A stretch of 64,000 nt of DNA from an uncultured Caulobacter sp. Its GTDB lineage: Bacteria; Pseudomonadota; Alphaproteobacteria; Caulobacterales; Caulobacteraceae. The notes beneath the pieces are model-generated. The model was not told the DNA's origin. It searched no databases and was given only the letters and a program-made list of their open reading frames with translations. Made by a program: the position numbers and the translations under genes. This document shows positions 35,492-44,281 of the stretch, in pieces (the stretch's first letter is position 1; each line of letters begins with the position of its first letter). The DNA lies in assembly GCF_947036865.1 (NCBI RefSeq), contig NZ_CAMQSF010000006.1, forward strand, positions 58,460-122,459. The letters are read 5' to 3'.

Positions 35492-36772
35492 ATGGGGAGA
35501 ACCGCCTTGCCCAAGCTGCGCGCCCTGCGCTGGTGGATCATCGGCCTGGTCATGCTGGGCGCGATCGTCAACTACCTGACCCGTTCGGCCATGGGCGTGG
35601 CGGCGCCGACGGTGCTGAAGGATCTCGGCGTCTCGGTGAAGGAATATTCCTGGATCACCAGCGCCTTCCAGCTGGGGATCATGCTGCAGCCGGCCTGCGG
35701 CTACGTGCTGGACACGCTGGGCCTGCGGACCGGTTTCGCGGTGTTCGCGGCGGCCTGGTCGCTGATCGCCATGGCCCACGGCCTGGCCGCGAACTGGCAA
35801 GGCCTCGCCGCCCTGCGCGGCCTCCTGGGCCTGGCCGAGGGCTCGGCCCAGCCGGCGGGGATGAAGGCGGTGGCCACCTGGTTCCCGGCCTCCGAGCGCG
35901 GGTTCGCCGGCGGCGTGTTCAATATCGGCGCCTCGATCGGCTCGGTGCTGGCGCCGCCGCTGGTGGTCTGGGCCGTGCTGACCTGGAGCTGGCGAGCGGC
36001 GTTCGTGCTGACGGGCGTGCTGGGCCTCCTCTGGGTGGCGCTGTGGCTGATCTTCTATCGCGCGCCGGACCGGCATCCCGCCCTGAGCGCCGAAGAGCGC
36101 CAGCGGATCGCCGCCGGCCAGGAGGCGCATCTGGCGTCGGCCGGCGGCGCCCGGCCGTCGATCCCCTCGATCCTGGGGCAGCGGTGGTTCTGGGGCATCG
36201 CCCTGCCGCGCTTCCTGGCCGATCCCACCTGGGGGACGCTGTCGTTCTGGGTTCCGCTGTATCTGACCCAGACGCGCGGCTTTGATCTGAAGCAGATCGC
36301 GCTGTTCGCCTGGATGCCGTTCGTGGCGGCGGATCTGGGCTGCCTGTTCGGTCCGGCCGTCGCGCACCTGTTTCAGAAGCGCGGCGTGTCGCTGATCAAT
36401 GCTCGGCGGATGGCCTTCACCCTGGGGGCGGCGCTGATGACCGGGATGATGTTCGTGGGCCGGGTTCACAGCCCCTACGCCGCCATCGCCCTGTTGTGCC
36501 TGGGCGGCTTCGCGCACCAGACCCTGTCGGTGACGGTGATCACCATGGCCTCGGACCTCTTCCGCCGCGACGAGGTGGCGACGGTCGCGGGCCTGGCGGG
36601 GATGATGGGCAATCTCGGCGTGCTGCTGTTCTCGCTGCTGATCGGCGGCCTGGTGACGCGGATCGGCTATGACCCGTTCTTCGTGGCGCTGGGCGTGCTG
36701 GACATCGGCGGCGCGGTACTGCTGTGGACCCTGGTCAAGGACCCCGCCGCGCCGGAGGTCGTCCGATCGTGA
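35492..36772 (+). CDS. MFS transporter, hexuronate (ExuT/ACS) type
   Basis: A 426-residue inner-membrane protein with 12 predicted helices. ATG 35492 is used; TTG 35507 is an alternative because GGGGAG sits just before it. The opening (WWIIGLVMLGAIVNYLTRSAMGVAAPTVLKDLGVSVKEYSWITSAFQLGIMLQPACGYVLDTLGLRTGFAVF) and LRGLLGLAEGSAQPAGMKAVATWFPASERGFAGGVFNIGASIGSVLAPPLVVW are characteristic of the anion:cation symporter branch that imports hexuronates and aldonates. The GH43 gene overlaps its stop codon. It probably brings glucuronate or an oligouronide into the cytoplasm for the ManD pathway. Confidence 0.9.
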   Translation: MGRTALPKLRALRWWIIGLVMLGAIVNYLTRSAMGVAAPTVLKDLGVSVKEYSWITSAFQLGIMLQPACGYVLDTLGLRTGFAVFAAAWSLIAMAHGLAANWQGLAALRGLLGLAEGSAQPAGMKAVATWFPASERGFAGGVFNIGASIGSVLAPPLVVWAVLTWSWRAAFVLTGVLGLLWVALWLIFYRAPDRHPALSAEERQRIAAGQEAHLASAGGARPSIPSILGQRWFWGIALPRFLADPTWGTLSFWVPLYLTQTRGFDLKQIALFAWMPFVAADLGCLFGPAVAHLFQKRGVSLINARRMAFTLGAALMTGMMFVGRVHSPYAAIALLCLGGFAHQTLSVTVITMASDLFRRDEVATVAGLAGMMGNLGVLLFSLLIGGLVTRIGYDPFFVALGVLDIGGAVLLWTLVKDPAAPEVVRS

Positions 36773-38409
36773 GCGCGCCGATGATCCGCAATCCCATTCT
36801 GCCCGGCTTCAACCCCGACCCGTCGATCGTGCGGGTGGGCGAGAACTATTACATCGCCACCTCGACCTTCGAATGGTTCCCGGGTGTGCAGATCCACCAT
36901 TCGCGGGACCTCGTGAATTGGCGGCTGCTGACCCGGCCGCTGACCCGCCCGAGCCAGCTGAACCTTTTGGGCGACCCCGACGGCTGCGGCGTCTGGGCGC
37001 CGTGCCTGAGCCACGCCGACGGCCGGTTCTGGCTGATCTTCACCGACGTCAAGCGCTATGGCCGCACCACGGTGGGCGGGGCCTCCGGCGCGTCGCTGCG
37101 CGACTTCCACAACTATCTGGTCACGGCCGAGACGATCGACGGCGAATGGTCGGACCCCATCCCCCTGAACAGCTCCGGCTTCGACCCGTCGCTGTTCCAC
37201 GACGATGACGGGCGCAAGTGGCTGCTCAATCAGCTCTGGGACCACCGGCCGGGCCGCAATCGCTTCGCCGGCATCGTGCTGCAGGAATATTCCGTCGCCG
37301 AGCGCCGGCTGGTCGGCGAGCGCAAGGTGATCTTCCAGGGCACGGCCCTAGGGCTGACCGAGGCGCCGCACCTCTACAAGCGGGACGGCTGGTACTATCT
37401 GGTCACGGCCGAGGGCGGCACCGGCTGGGGGCACGCGGTGACCATGGCGCGGTCGCGGACGATAGACGGACCGTACGACCTGCATCCCGACACGCACATG
37501 CTGACGGCCCACGACCGGCCGCACGTGGCCTTGCAGCGCGCGGGGCACGCGGACCTGGTCGAGACCGCCGCCGGCGAGACCTACGCGGTCTATCTGTGCG
37601 GCCGGCCGCTTCCCAATCGCGGGCGCTGCGTCCTGGGCCGCGAGACGGCGATCCAGAAGCTGGTCTGGGGCGAGGACGGCTGGCCCCGGACGCTGGACGG
37701 CTCGGGCGATCCCACGCTGGAGACGCCGGCCCCGGACCTGCCGCCGCACCCCTGGCCCTCGCCCTCGACGCGGGAGGACTTCGACGCGCCAAGCCTGCCG
37801 ATCGACTTCCAGTGGCTACGCTCGCCGTTCCCGGCCGAACTCTTCAGCCTGACGGAGCGGCCCGGCTTCCTGCGCCTGTTCGGCCGCGAGAGCCTGGGCA
37901 GCCTGTTCCGCCAGGCGTTGGTGGCGCGTCGCCAGCAGGCGCACTGCTATTCGGCCGCCACCGTGATGGACTTCGAGCCCGCGCACTTCCAGCAGGCGGC
38001 GGGGCTGGTCTGCTACTACAACGGCCAGAAGCTGCACTATCTGCACGTCAGCCACGACGAGGCGATCGGCAAGCATCTGCGGGTGATGACCTGCACGCCC
38101 GACAGCCCGCAGGCCGACAGCTTCACCGCCCCGATCCCGCTGGCCGCCGGCCCGATCGCGCTGCGGGCCGAGGTCGATTTCGAGCGCTTGCGGTTCGGCT
38201 ACCGCCAGGGGGACGGGGCGTGGACCTGGCTGCCGGAGGTGTTCGACGCCTCGATCCTGTCCGACGAGGCCACCACGCCGGGGGCGCCGAACTTCACCGG
38301 CGCGTTCGTGGGCATGGCTTGCCAGGACACATCGGGCGCCGCCGCGCCGGCCGATTTCGACGTGTTCGAATACCGCGAGCGCGACTACGCGCGTGATCCC
38401 ACGCGGTGA
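36769..38409 (+). CDS. Glycoside hydrolase family 43 (beta-xylosidase / arabinofuranosidase type)
   Basis: A 546-residue protein starting at GTG 36769, overlapping the transporter stop in GTGA (ATG 36781 is the alternative). The five-bladed propeller motifs are clear: catalytic base Asp in NPDPSIVRVGENYYIATSTFEWFPG, pKa-modulating Asp in GFDPSLFHDDDGRKWLLNQLWDHR, and catalytic acid Glu in LTEAPHLYKRDGWYYLVTAEGG. The C-terminal beta-sandwich (about residues 330-540) is the usual XynB2-type domain. There is no signal peptide, so it acts on imported oligosaccharides. Such enzymes release xylose or arabinose from non-reducing ends. Coupling to an uronate transporter suggests a glucurono-arabino-xylan or gum-type substrate. 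Confidence 0.92.
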   Translation: MSAPMIRNPILPGFNPDPSIVRVGENYYIATSTFEWFPGVQIHHSRDLVNWRLLTRPLTRPSQLNLLGDPDGCGVWAPCLSHADGRFWLIFTDVKRYGRTTVGGASGASLRDFHNYLVTAETIDGEWSDPIPLNSSGFDPSLFHDDDGRKWLLNQLWDHRPGRNRFAGIVLQEYSVAERRLVGERKVIFQGTALGLTEAPHLYKRDGWYYLVTAEGGTGWGHAVTMARSRTIDGPYDLHPDTHMLTAHDRPHVALQRAGHADLVETAAGETYAVYLCGRPLPNRGRCVLGRETAIQKLVWGEDGWPRTLDGSGDPTLETPAPDLPPHPWPSPSTREDFDAPSLPIDFQWLRSPFPAELFSLTERPGFLRLFGRESLGSLFRQALVARRQQAHCYSAATVMDFEPAHFQQAAGLVCYYNGQKLHYLHVSHDEAIGKHLRVMTCTPDSPQADSFTAPIPLAAGPIALRAEVDFERLRFGYRQGDGAWTWLPEVFDASILSDEATTPGAPNFTGAFVGMACQDTSGAAAPADFDVFEYRERDYARDPTR

Positions 38410-38744
38410 CCGCTCGGATCAGAGCGCGCCGGTCAGCAGGCGTAGGCTGTCAATCAGCGCGCTCCATAGAACGAGCGTCAGCAGGACAGGCAGCAGGCGG
38501 CGGAGCAGAAAGGCGCCCGGGTCGAAGCTGACGACGTATTGGCCGTGAAGCATGGCGAAGTCCTGGCCCAAATGAAGCCGGCTGGCGCGCGCGAGGCGGG
38601 CCAGCCGGCCACAGAAGGTGTCGGACGCGGTGGGGTGCGCCGAGTCCTCGACACATCGACGAGTCTCCCCTTCGTAGCAACCACCGAGCTTGTCGCGCCG
38701 CTGCGACAAAGAGGCGCAGGCGCCAGCGGACGCGGAAGCCCCGC
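38410..38744. other. Gap between convergent GH43 and GH2 genes
   Basis: The 335 bp contain only a possible 44-codon membrane-protein frame on the minus strand, listed separately. No terminator with a clear T-run is visible. Confidence 0.4.
38419..38553 (-). CDS. Possible 44-residue single-helix membrane protein
   Basis: MLHGQYVVSFDPGAFLLRRLLPVLLTLVLWSALIDSLRLLTGAL has one strongly hydrophobic stretch of about 18 residues. An AGGA lies 8 bp before ATG 38553. The frame stays open further upstream, but the added residues do not look like protein. It could be a real small protein or chance; there is no family match that I recognise. Confidence 0.35.
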   Translation of the reverse strand: MLHGQYVVSFDPGAFLLRRLLPVLLTLVLWSALIDSLRLLTGAL

Positions 38745-40601
38745 CTATCGGCCCGCCTCCTTGGCCTCGTAGAAGCCGCGCAGCACGAAGAAGGCCGGCT
38801 TGCGGCGGCCGGTCGGCGAGACCAGGCCCTTGCGGTTCCAGCCCTGCTGATAGATCGGGTGCTGGCGGCGCGGCGCCCGGAAGTCCTTCAGGATCCAGGG
38901 CGACATGCCGCGCAGGGTCGGGGCCTTGGCGGCCATGGCCAGGGTCTTTTCGTAGTAGGCCTTCTGGAAGTCCTCGGAGAACTTGCGCATCAGCTTGGGG
39001 TCGCTGAAGCCGGCCAGGGCGTCCGCGCCGAATTCCGAGAACACCAGCGGCTTGTCGGTCGCCTTCCAGACCATGTCTGGCAGGCGGTCCAGCGGGTCGT
39101 CGCTGTACCAGCCGTTATAGGTGTTGGCGGCCAGCACATCGAGCTTGGCGGCGAGCGGGTCGTTCAGGCCCATCTCCACCGTGCCGTCGGGCGCGGTCTT
39201 GCGGGCGGTGAGCAGGGCGGCGGTGACGAGGCGGCTATCGTCCAGGGCGCGGACGTCGTCGACCAGTTGGCCGAGGAAGGTGTTGCGCGGCTCCGTGATC
39301 GGGGTCTCGTTGGCCACGCTCCACAGGATGATCGAGGCGCGGTCGCGGTCGCGGCGGATGTTGTCGGCCAGCATGCCGCGCGCCAGGGCCAGGGTGCGGG
39401 GATTGGAGAAGTCGACCAGCCAGTAGACCGGGATCTCGCTCCAGACCAGGAGGCCCATCTCGTCGGCCAGCCGCGTCATGATCTCGCTGTGCGGATAGTG
39501 CGCCAGCCGCACGAAATTGCCGTGCAGGCCTTGCTTGACCTCGGCCAGCAGGGCGCGCGCGCTTGCCTCGGTGATCGTGCGGGCGGGGTTGTCGCCGAAC
39601 TCCTCTTCGTGGACCGAGATGCCGCGCAGGAAGATCGGCTTGCCATTGAGCAGGATCTGGCTGCCGCGCGTCTCGATGGTCCGCAAGCCGACGCGATCGG
39701 TCAGGCGGTCCTCGTCGGTCTGGACGACGACGTCGTAGAGCTTCGGCGTCTCGGGCGACCAGCGGACCAGCGACCTCGGCGCGGCGGTCGAGGCGTTCAG
39801 CGCGCCGCCCGCGTCCGTCACGCCGGCCAGGTCAAGACCGAGTTCGGCGATGCGGACATGCACCGTCTGGTTCGCGGCCCGGGCGCCGTCCAGCTTGACC
39901 GTCGCGGCGATCTTGCCGTCCTTGGTCAGCCGCACCCAGGCCTCGTCGACGAAGGTGCCGGGCGTGATCACCAGCCGCATCGGCCGGGTGACGCCGCCGT
40001 AGTTCTCCCAGTCGGTGACCGGCGGCGGCACGCCGTCGGTGCGGGCCGTCGAGTCGACGCCGACGGTCAGCTGGTTGTTGCTGGCCCGCAGGACGTCGGT
40101 GACCTCCAGCGAGAACGGCGTGAAGCCGCCCTCGTGCTCGCCGACGCTCTTGCCGTTCAGATAGACCTTGGCCGTGTAGTTGACGGCCTCGAAGCGCAGG
40201 AAGGCGCGCTGGCCGGGCTTGAGCGGCGGGGCGTCGAAGCGCCGCGCGTACCACATCAGGCCCTGATAGTAGCGCAGGGTCGGATCATGGCCGATCCAGG
40301 CCTGGGGCAGGACCGCCGTGGGGGCGCGGTCCATGTCGTATTCGTAGAGGGCGGTCGGCTTGGCGCGGGTCGCCGCGTCGACGTCGACATCGTCATAGCG
40401 TCGATGGCCAAGGCCTGGCGGGCCGTGGTGGAAGCCTTCCAGTCCGTCGCGGTAGGGATCGACCGACCAATGCCAGGTCCCGGAGAGGTCCAGGCCCTCG
40501 CGGGTGTCGGCCCGCGTCAGGGTGGGCGCGCCGGCTGTCGCGGCCAACGGCGCCAGCAGGATCAAGGCGCCGAGCGCGCCCGCCAAGGTCTTCAGTCCCA
40601 T
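38745..40601 (-). CDS. GH2 beta-glucuronidase, exported
   Basis: A 618-residue enzyme with a signal peptide (LKTLAGALGALILLAPLAATAGA). The GH2 order is sugar-binding domain (LPQAWIGHDPTLRYYQGLMWYARRF...VYLNGKSVGEHEGGFTPFSLEVTDVLR), immunoglobulin-like domain, then barrel. The acid/base is Glu432 in SVANETPI and the nucleophile Glu523 in FSEFGADA. NTYNGWYSD and the Asn589-x-Lys591 pair in WNRKGLVSP correspond to the N-K motif that reads the glucuronate carboxylate in beta-glucuronidases, separating them from beta-galactosidases. It would release terminal beta-glucuronate in the periplasm. Operator-like sites lie 15-73 bp upstream, and a TonB receptor gene precedes it on the same strand. Confidence 0.92.
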   Translation of the reverse strand: MGLKTLAGALGALILLAPLAATAGAPTLTRADTREGLDLSGTWHWSVDPYRDGLEGFHHGPPGLGHRRYDDVDVDAATRAKPTALYEYDMDRAPTAVLPQAWIGHDPTLRYYQGLMWYARRFDAPPLKPGQRAFLRFEAVNYTAKVYLNGKSVGEHEGGFTPFSLEVTDVLRASNNQLTVGVDSTARTDGVPPPVTDWENYGGVTRPMRLVITPGTFVDEAWVRLTKDGKIAATVKLDGARAANQTVHVRIAELGLDLAGVTDAGGALNASTAAPRSLVRWSPETPKLYDVVVQTDEDRLTDRVGLRTIETRGSQILLNGKPIFLRGISVHEEEFGDNPARTITEASARALLAEVKQGLHGNFVRLAHYPHSEIMTRLADEMGLLVWSEIPVYWLVDFSNPRTLALARGMLADNIRRDRDRASIILWSVANETPITEPRNTFLGQLVDDVRALDDSRLVTAALLTARKTAPDGTVEMGLNDPLAAKLDVLAANTYNGWYSDDPLDRLPDMVWKATDKPLVFSEFGADALAGFSDPKLMRKFSEDFQKAYYEKTLAMAAKAPTLRGMSPWILKDFRAPRRQHPIYQQGWNRKGLVSPTGRRKPAFFVLRGFYEAKEAGR

Positions 40602-40615
40602 CGTTCCCCCCGTCT

Positions 40616-40674
40616 TGGTTTGGCCCCATCAAACATCGCCGATGGTCAGGGCGCAATAGAGATTGGTCAGGCCA
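40616..40674. promoter_or_regulatory. Cluster of GntR-type operator sites upstream of beta-glucuronidase gene
   Basis: The strongest site, TGGTCAGGCCA at 40664-40674, sits in the 15-mer TGGTCAGGCCACTTT that is identical to one before manD. Two weaker matches, TGGTCAGGGCG (40643-40653) and TGGTTTGGCCC (40616-40626), lie closer to the start codon at 40601. Confidence 0.65.
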
Positions 40675-40684
40675 CTTTGCGCAA

Positions 40685-40717
40685 AGAAAAAGCGGCCCGG
40701 CGTGACGCCGGACCGCT
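40685..40717 (-). terminator. Intrinsic terminator of the 40741 TonB receptor gene
   Basis: AGCGGCCCGGCG and CGCCGGACCGCT pair with one mismatch around TGA. On the minus strand the stem is followed by TTTTTCTTT. It lies 24 bp past the receptor stop and separates that gene from the beta-glucuronidase promoter region. Confidence 0.85.
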
Positions 40718-40740
40718 GGAGGTGGGGTCTTGGTCTTGGC

Positions 40741-43239
40741 TTAGAACGACTTGCGCACCGTGACGCCGTAGGTGCGCGGCTGGTTCGGATAGCCGCTGTA
40801 GCTGCCGTCCTGGGCCACGGTCGGGAAGGCCGAGATCAGGCTCTTGTCGTCGGTCAGGTTACGCGCCCACAGCGACACCTCGATCTGGTGCGCGGTGTTG
40901 ATGACGCCCAGGCTGGCGTTGACGACGTCGGTGCCGTAGCTGGCCAGGGTCGGCGACACCGTCTCGGTCAGCTGGACCTTGCTGCTGTGGTCGTATTCCA
41001 CGCGCGCGTAGCCCTGCCAGTTCTCGGCGATGTCGTGATTGACCGTCGCCGAGGTCGAGAAGGACCACTTGGCGATGCCGGCCGGCGTGTCGCCCGTCAG
41101 GTTGCGGAAGTTCGGACGACGGCCGGTGGTCGGATCGACCGGGCAGCGGACGGTGTCGAAGGTCACGCAGGCCGCGCCGGTGAAGCTGTCGTACTTCGGA
41201 TCCAGATAGGTGACCGAAGCGGCCAGGTTCAGCCACTGGACCGGACGCCAGGCGCTGTCGACCTCGAAGCCCTTCACCGACTCCTCGCCGGCGTTGACCA
41301 GGCTGTAGCCGAGGCCCGTGAAGGCGTTCGACTGGAAGCCCTTGATCGACTGCTTGAAGGCCGCGAGGTTGGCGTAGCCGCCGGGGAAGCGCGCCTTCAC
41401 GCCCACTTCATAGACGCTGACGTCTTCCGGATTGGCCGTGCGGCCCACGCCGTTGGCGTTCGGCGGACGGCTGTCGGACGACAGGTTGTAGGCGCCGGCC
41501 TTCCAGCCCGTGGAGTAGCTGACATAGGCGTTGATCGCGCCGAAGTCATAGGCCGCGCGCACGGCGTAGGTGACCTTGTCGCCCTTCAACTGGCCGGACT
41601 CGGTGGCGTTCGGATAGTTGGTCGGGCCGTGGGTCGGATCGTTGCCGTAGAAGAACTGCAGGCCGCCCAGGGCGCTATAGATGTTGCCCGGCAGGCCGAG
41701 GGCCGTGAACTGCGGCACGGCGCCCAGGTTCAGCGACGAGAACGGGTCGTTCAGCACGACGTTGGAGCGCGCGTTCTTGGTGTCGTTCATGTAGGCGAGG
41801 CCGCCGGTCAGGGTCAGCTTGTCGGTGACCTTGTAGTCGACCTGGCCGAACAGCGAGTACGACTCCTGCTTCATCTTGTAGTAGTCGTTGATGCCTTGAC
41901 CGGCCTGGAAGTAGGTCGAACCGGGCCTGATCGACGGCGTCACCAGGCTCTGCAGGAACTCCAGCGCGTAGATGTTCGAGCGGCCGTTCAGGGCCGGGCG
42001 CAGCGTGGGGGGCAGGGCGCCGAGCAAGGTCGGCGGGACCGCGCCGCCCAGGGCGTCGGCGAAGGCGCGGACGTCCGTGCCGTAGCTGACGGTGCGGCCG
42101 GTATCCAGCTTCTCGTTCTGGTAGAAGCCGCCGATCAGCCAGTTGATCGGGCCATCGCCGCTCGACGCCAGGCGCATTTCGTGGGTGAAAGTCTTGATGT
42201 CGTTGGCGGTGCGGTTGTTGGAGATGTCCGCGCCGGTGAAGTCGATGTCCTGGAACGAGGCGTTCTTCTGGTCGCGATAGGCGGTGATCACCGTCAGCTT
42301 GGCGAAGCCGAGGTCGTGGTCCAGTTGGCCCGAGACCCCCTTGCCCGACAGGTTGTTCGCCGGGTCGGTGTTGAAGATCACGTTGCGGTCGAAGATCTTG
42401 GTCGTATCGCTGATCGGCTTCTTCAGGATGCCGCCGATGGCGAGGGTGGCCGGACCGTTATAGATCGAGGTCACGCCGCAGCAGGTCTCGTTGATCTTGT
42501 TGTAGTCGGCGATGAAGCGGAACGAGGTCTTGTCGGTCGGCTCCCACAGCACGTCGCCGCGGATCGACCAGCGGTTCCGGTCGTTGACGTCGCTGCGGGT
42601 GGTCTGATTGGTGAAATAGCCGTCGCGCTTGTTGACGCTGCCCGACAGGCGCACCGCCAGGGTGTCGCTGAGCGGGCCGGTGATGGTGCCCTTCAGCTGC
42701 CGGGTGTTGTAGTTGCCGTAGGTGGCCTCGACCTTGCCGCCGAAGTCGAACTGGGGCCGCTTGGTGACGATGCTGATCGCGCCGGCCGACACGTTCTTGC
42801 CGAACAGGGTCGACTGCGGGCCGCGCAGGACTTCGACGCGCTCGATCTCGGGCAGGTCGTCGAGGGCGGCGGCGGACCGCGAGCGATAGACGCCGTCGAT
42901 GAAGATGCCGACCGAGCTTTCGATGCCGTCGTTGCCGTTGCCGTTGCCGAAGCCGCGGATCACGAAGTTGGTCTGGCCCGCGGCGTTGAATTGCTGGACC
43001 TTCAGCGACGGCACGACCGACTGCAGGTCGAGCAGGTCGCGAACCTGAGCGCGTTCGATCGTCTGCTGGCCGGTGACGGCGACCGAGATCGGCACGTCCT
43101 GCAGGGTCTGTTCGCGCTTGGTGGCGGTGACGACGATTTCCGCGATCGAGTTGTTATCGGCGGGGGTTTGTTGGGCGTAGGCGGGGGCGGCGATGGCGAG
43201 CGCCAGGGCCGACGCCCCCAGCAGTTGGACGTTTCTCAT
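40741..43239 (-). CDS. TonB-dependent receptor
   Basis: An 832-residue outer-membrane protein; ATG 43239 follows AGGGAG. The signal peptide (VQLLGASALALAIAAPAYAQ) precedes the TonB box region IAEIVVTATKREQTLQDVPISVAVTG and plug (IERAQVRDLLDLQSVVPSLKVQQFNAAGQTNFVIRGFG; GIFIDGVYRSRSAAALDDLPEIERVEVLRGPQSTLFGKNVSAGAISIVTKRP). The barrel ends in TYGVTVRKSF. There is no STN domain. The plug type (FIDGVYRSR...LFGKNVSAG) is common in sphingomonad/caulobacter receptors for organic nutrients. It lies upstream of the beta-glucuronidase on the same strand, so an oligosaccharide ligand is likely by context. Confidence 0.92.
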   Translation of the reverse strand: MRNVQLLGASALALAIAAPAYAQQTPADNNSIAEIVVTATKREQTLQDVPISVAVTGQQTIERAQVRDLLDLQSVVPSLKVQQFNAAGQTNFVIRGFGNGNGNDGIESSVGIFIDGVYRSRSAAALDDLPEIERVEVLRGPQSTLFGKNVSAGAISIVTKRPQFDFGGKVEATYGNYNTRQLKGTITGPLSDTLAVRLSGSVNKRDGYFTNQTTRSDVNDRNRWSIRGDVLWEPTDKTSFRFIADYNKINETCCGVTSIYNGPATLAIGGILKKPISDTTKIFDRNVIFNTDPANNLSGKGVSGQLDHDLGFAKLTVITAYRDQKNASFQDIDFTGADISNNRTANDIKTFTHEMRLASSGDGPINWLIGGFYQNEKLDTGRTVSYGTDVRAFADALGGAVPPTLLGALPPTLRPALNGRSNIYALEFLQSLVTPSIRPGSTYFQAGQGINDYYKMKQESYSLFGQVDYKVTDKLTLTGGLAYMNDTKNARSNVVLNDPFSSLNLGAVPQFTALGLPGNIYSALGGLQFFYGNDPTHGPTNYPNATESGQLKGDKVTYAVRAAYDFGAINAYVSYSTGWKAGAYNLSSDSRPPNANGVGRTANPEDVSVYEVGVKARFPGGYANLAAFKQSIKGFQSNAFTGLGYSLVNAGEESVKGFEVDSAWRPVQWLNLAASVTYLDPKYDSFTGAACVTFDTVRCPVDPTTGRRPNFRNLTGDTPAGIAKWSFSTSATVNHDIAENWQGYARVEYDHSSKVQLTETVSPTLASYGTDVVNASLGVINTAHQIEVSLWARNLTDDKSLISAFPTVAQDGSYSGYPNQPRTYGVTVRKSF

Positions 43240-43604
43240 TACTAACTCCCTGTTTTTCTTTATTATCGGCCACGCTCCCTCTCATCCCGCCTCGAGCACT
43301 CGCGGGTTCTTTGTGGAGAAGGACAGCCGTGTTGACGTAGCGGAAGGGCGCTCCTGGCCGGAAGGTCGACCCGCGAAAGGCGGTCGAAGGCGTTTGACCG
43401 TGGAGTAGGACGCTTTGCGTCATGTTTCCGCCCCAGCCCGGACGAGCTTGCATCCCGTCCGTAACTGACGCTGATTTTAATATGATCTCGATATTCTAGC
43501 GCAAGTTAGAATTTATCCGATTGAACCCGCGAAGGTTCGGGACAAACTAGGCCAGCGGCGCTTGCCCCGGCGACAGAATCGGGCGGCCGCGCGGGAGAGA
43601 ACGG
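43240..43604. other. Divergent promoter region between TonB receptor and tetR genes
   Basis: No gene is visible in 365 bp. The part from 43460 to 43525 is AT-rich and contains the inverted repeat listed separately. No copy of the TGGT-N3-RCCA operator is seen, so this receptor may not belong to the GntR regulon directly. Confidence 0.5.
43493..43512. promoter_or_regulatory. Candidate TetR operator
   Basis: ATTCTA-N8-TAGAAT has perfect 6-bp arms in the AT-rich part of the divergent region, 93 bp before the tetR start. Size and position suit a TetR dimer, but no second copy was found. Confidence 0.5.
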
Positions 43605-44252
43605 TTGTCGAAGGGCGCGGACCTGATGATCCTGGCGGAAGACGTCAGGCCCCTGGCGCATAGCCAGAAGTCGATGAAGAAGCGCGAGGCGATCCTGAGC
43701 GCGGCCATCGAGGTCATCAACGCCAAGGGTTTCGCGGCCGCCACAATGACCGAGATCGCCGCGGCGATCGATCTGCGGGACGCGGCGCTCTACTATTATT
43801 TCCCGAACAAGCAGGCCCTGGCCTTCGCCGGACACCAGCGCTCGCTCGAGCGGTTCGAGGCCATCCTGGCCCGGGTCGAGGCCGAGGGCGGCACGGGCCT
43901 TTGCAAGCTGCGCCGCCTGCTCGCCGCCCTGCTGGACGACGCGGTTGGCAACGGCCCGCAGCTCTATTTCGGCGACAACTCGTATCTCGACGCGGAGCAG
44001 CGCCAGGCCATCGAGGCCTGGAGCGCGCGCTTGTCGGCGCGGCTGGAACGGTTTCTCGAGGACGGCATGGCCGACGGCACCATCGCGCCCTGCGAGCCGG
44101 CGCTGGTGGTGCAGCTGATGGTCGGCATGCTGATCTGGCTGACCAAGTGGGCGCCGACCACGCCGGGCCTGACCAACGAGCGCCTGCTGGAGGCCATCGA
44201 GGTCATGGCGCTGAAGGGCCTGGCGGGACCCAAGGCCGTCGCCGGCCCCTGA
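43605..44252 (+). CDS. TetR-family transcriptional regulator
   Basis: A 215-residue regulator. TTG 43605 is taken as the start because GGGAGAG stands six bases upstream; ATG 43626 is possible. The N-terminal helix-turn-helix is [56 protein letters not shown], and the C-terminal helical domain (residues ~75-205) would bind a small ligand. It is divergent from the 40741 receptor gene and precedes msrA in the convergent direction. The target is most likely itself or the receptor; the ligand is unknown. Confidence 0.88.
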   Translation: MSKGADLMILAEDVRPLAHSQKSMKKREAILSAAIEVINAKGFAAATMTEIAAAIDLRDAALYYYFPNKQALAFAGHQRSLERFEAILARVEAEGGTGLCKLRRLLAALLDDAVGNGPQLYFGDNSYLDAEQRQAIEAWSARLSARLERFLEDGMADGTIAPCEPALVVQLMVGMLIWLTKWAPTTPGLTNERLLEAIEVMALKGLAGPKAVAGP

Positions 44253-44281
44253 CCCCGCCCGGCCCGGCCCCGCCCGCCGGC

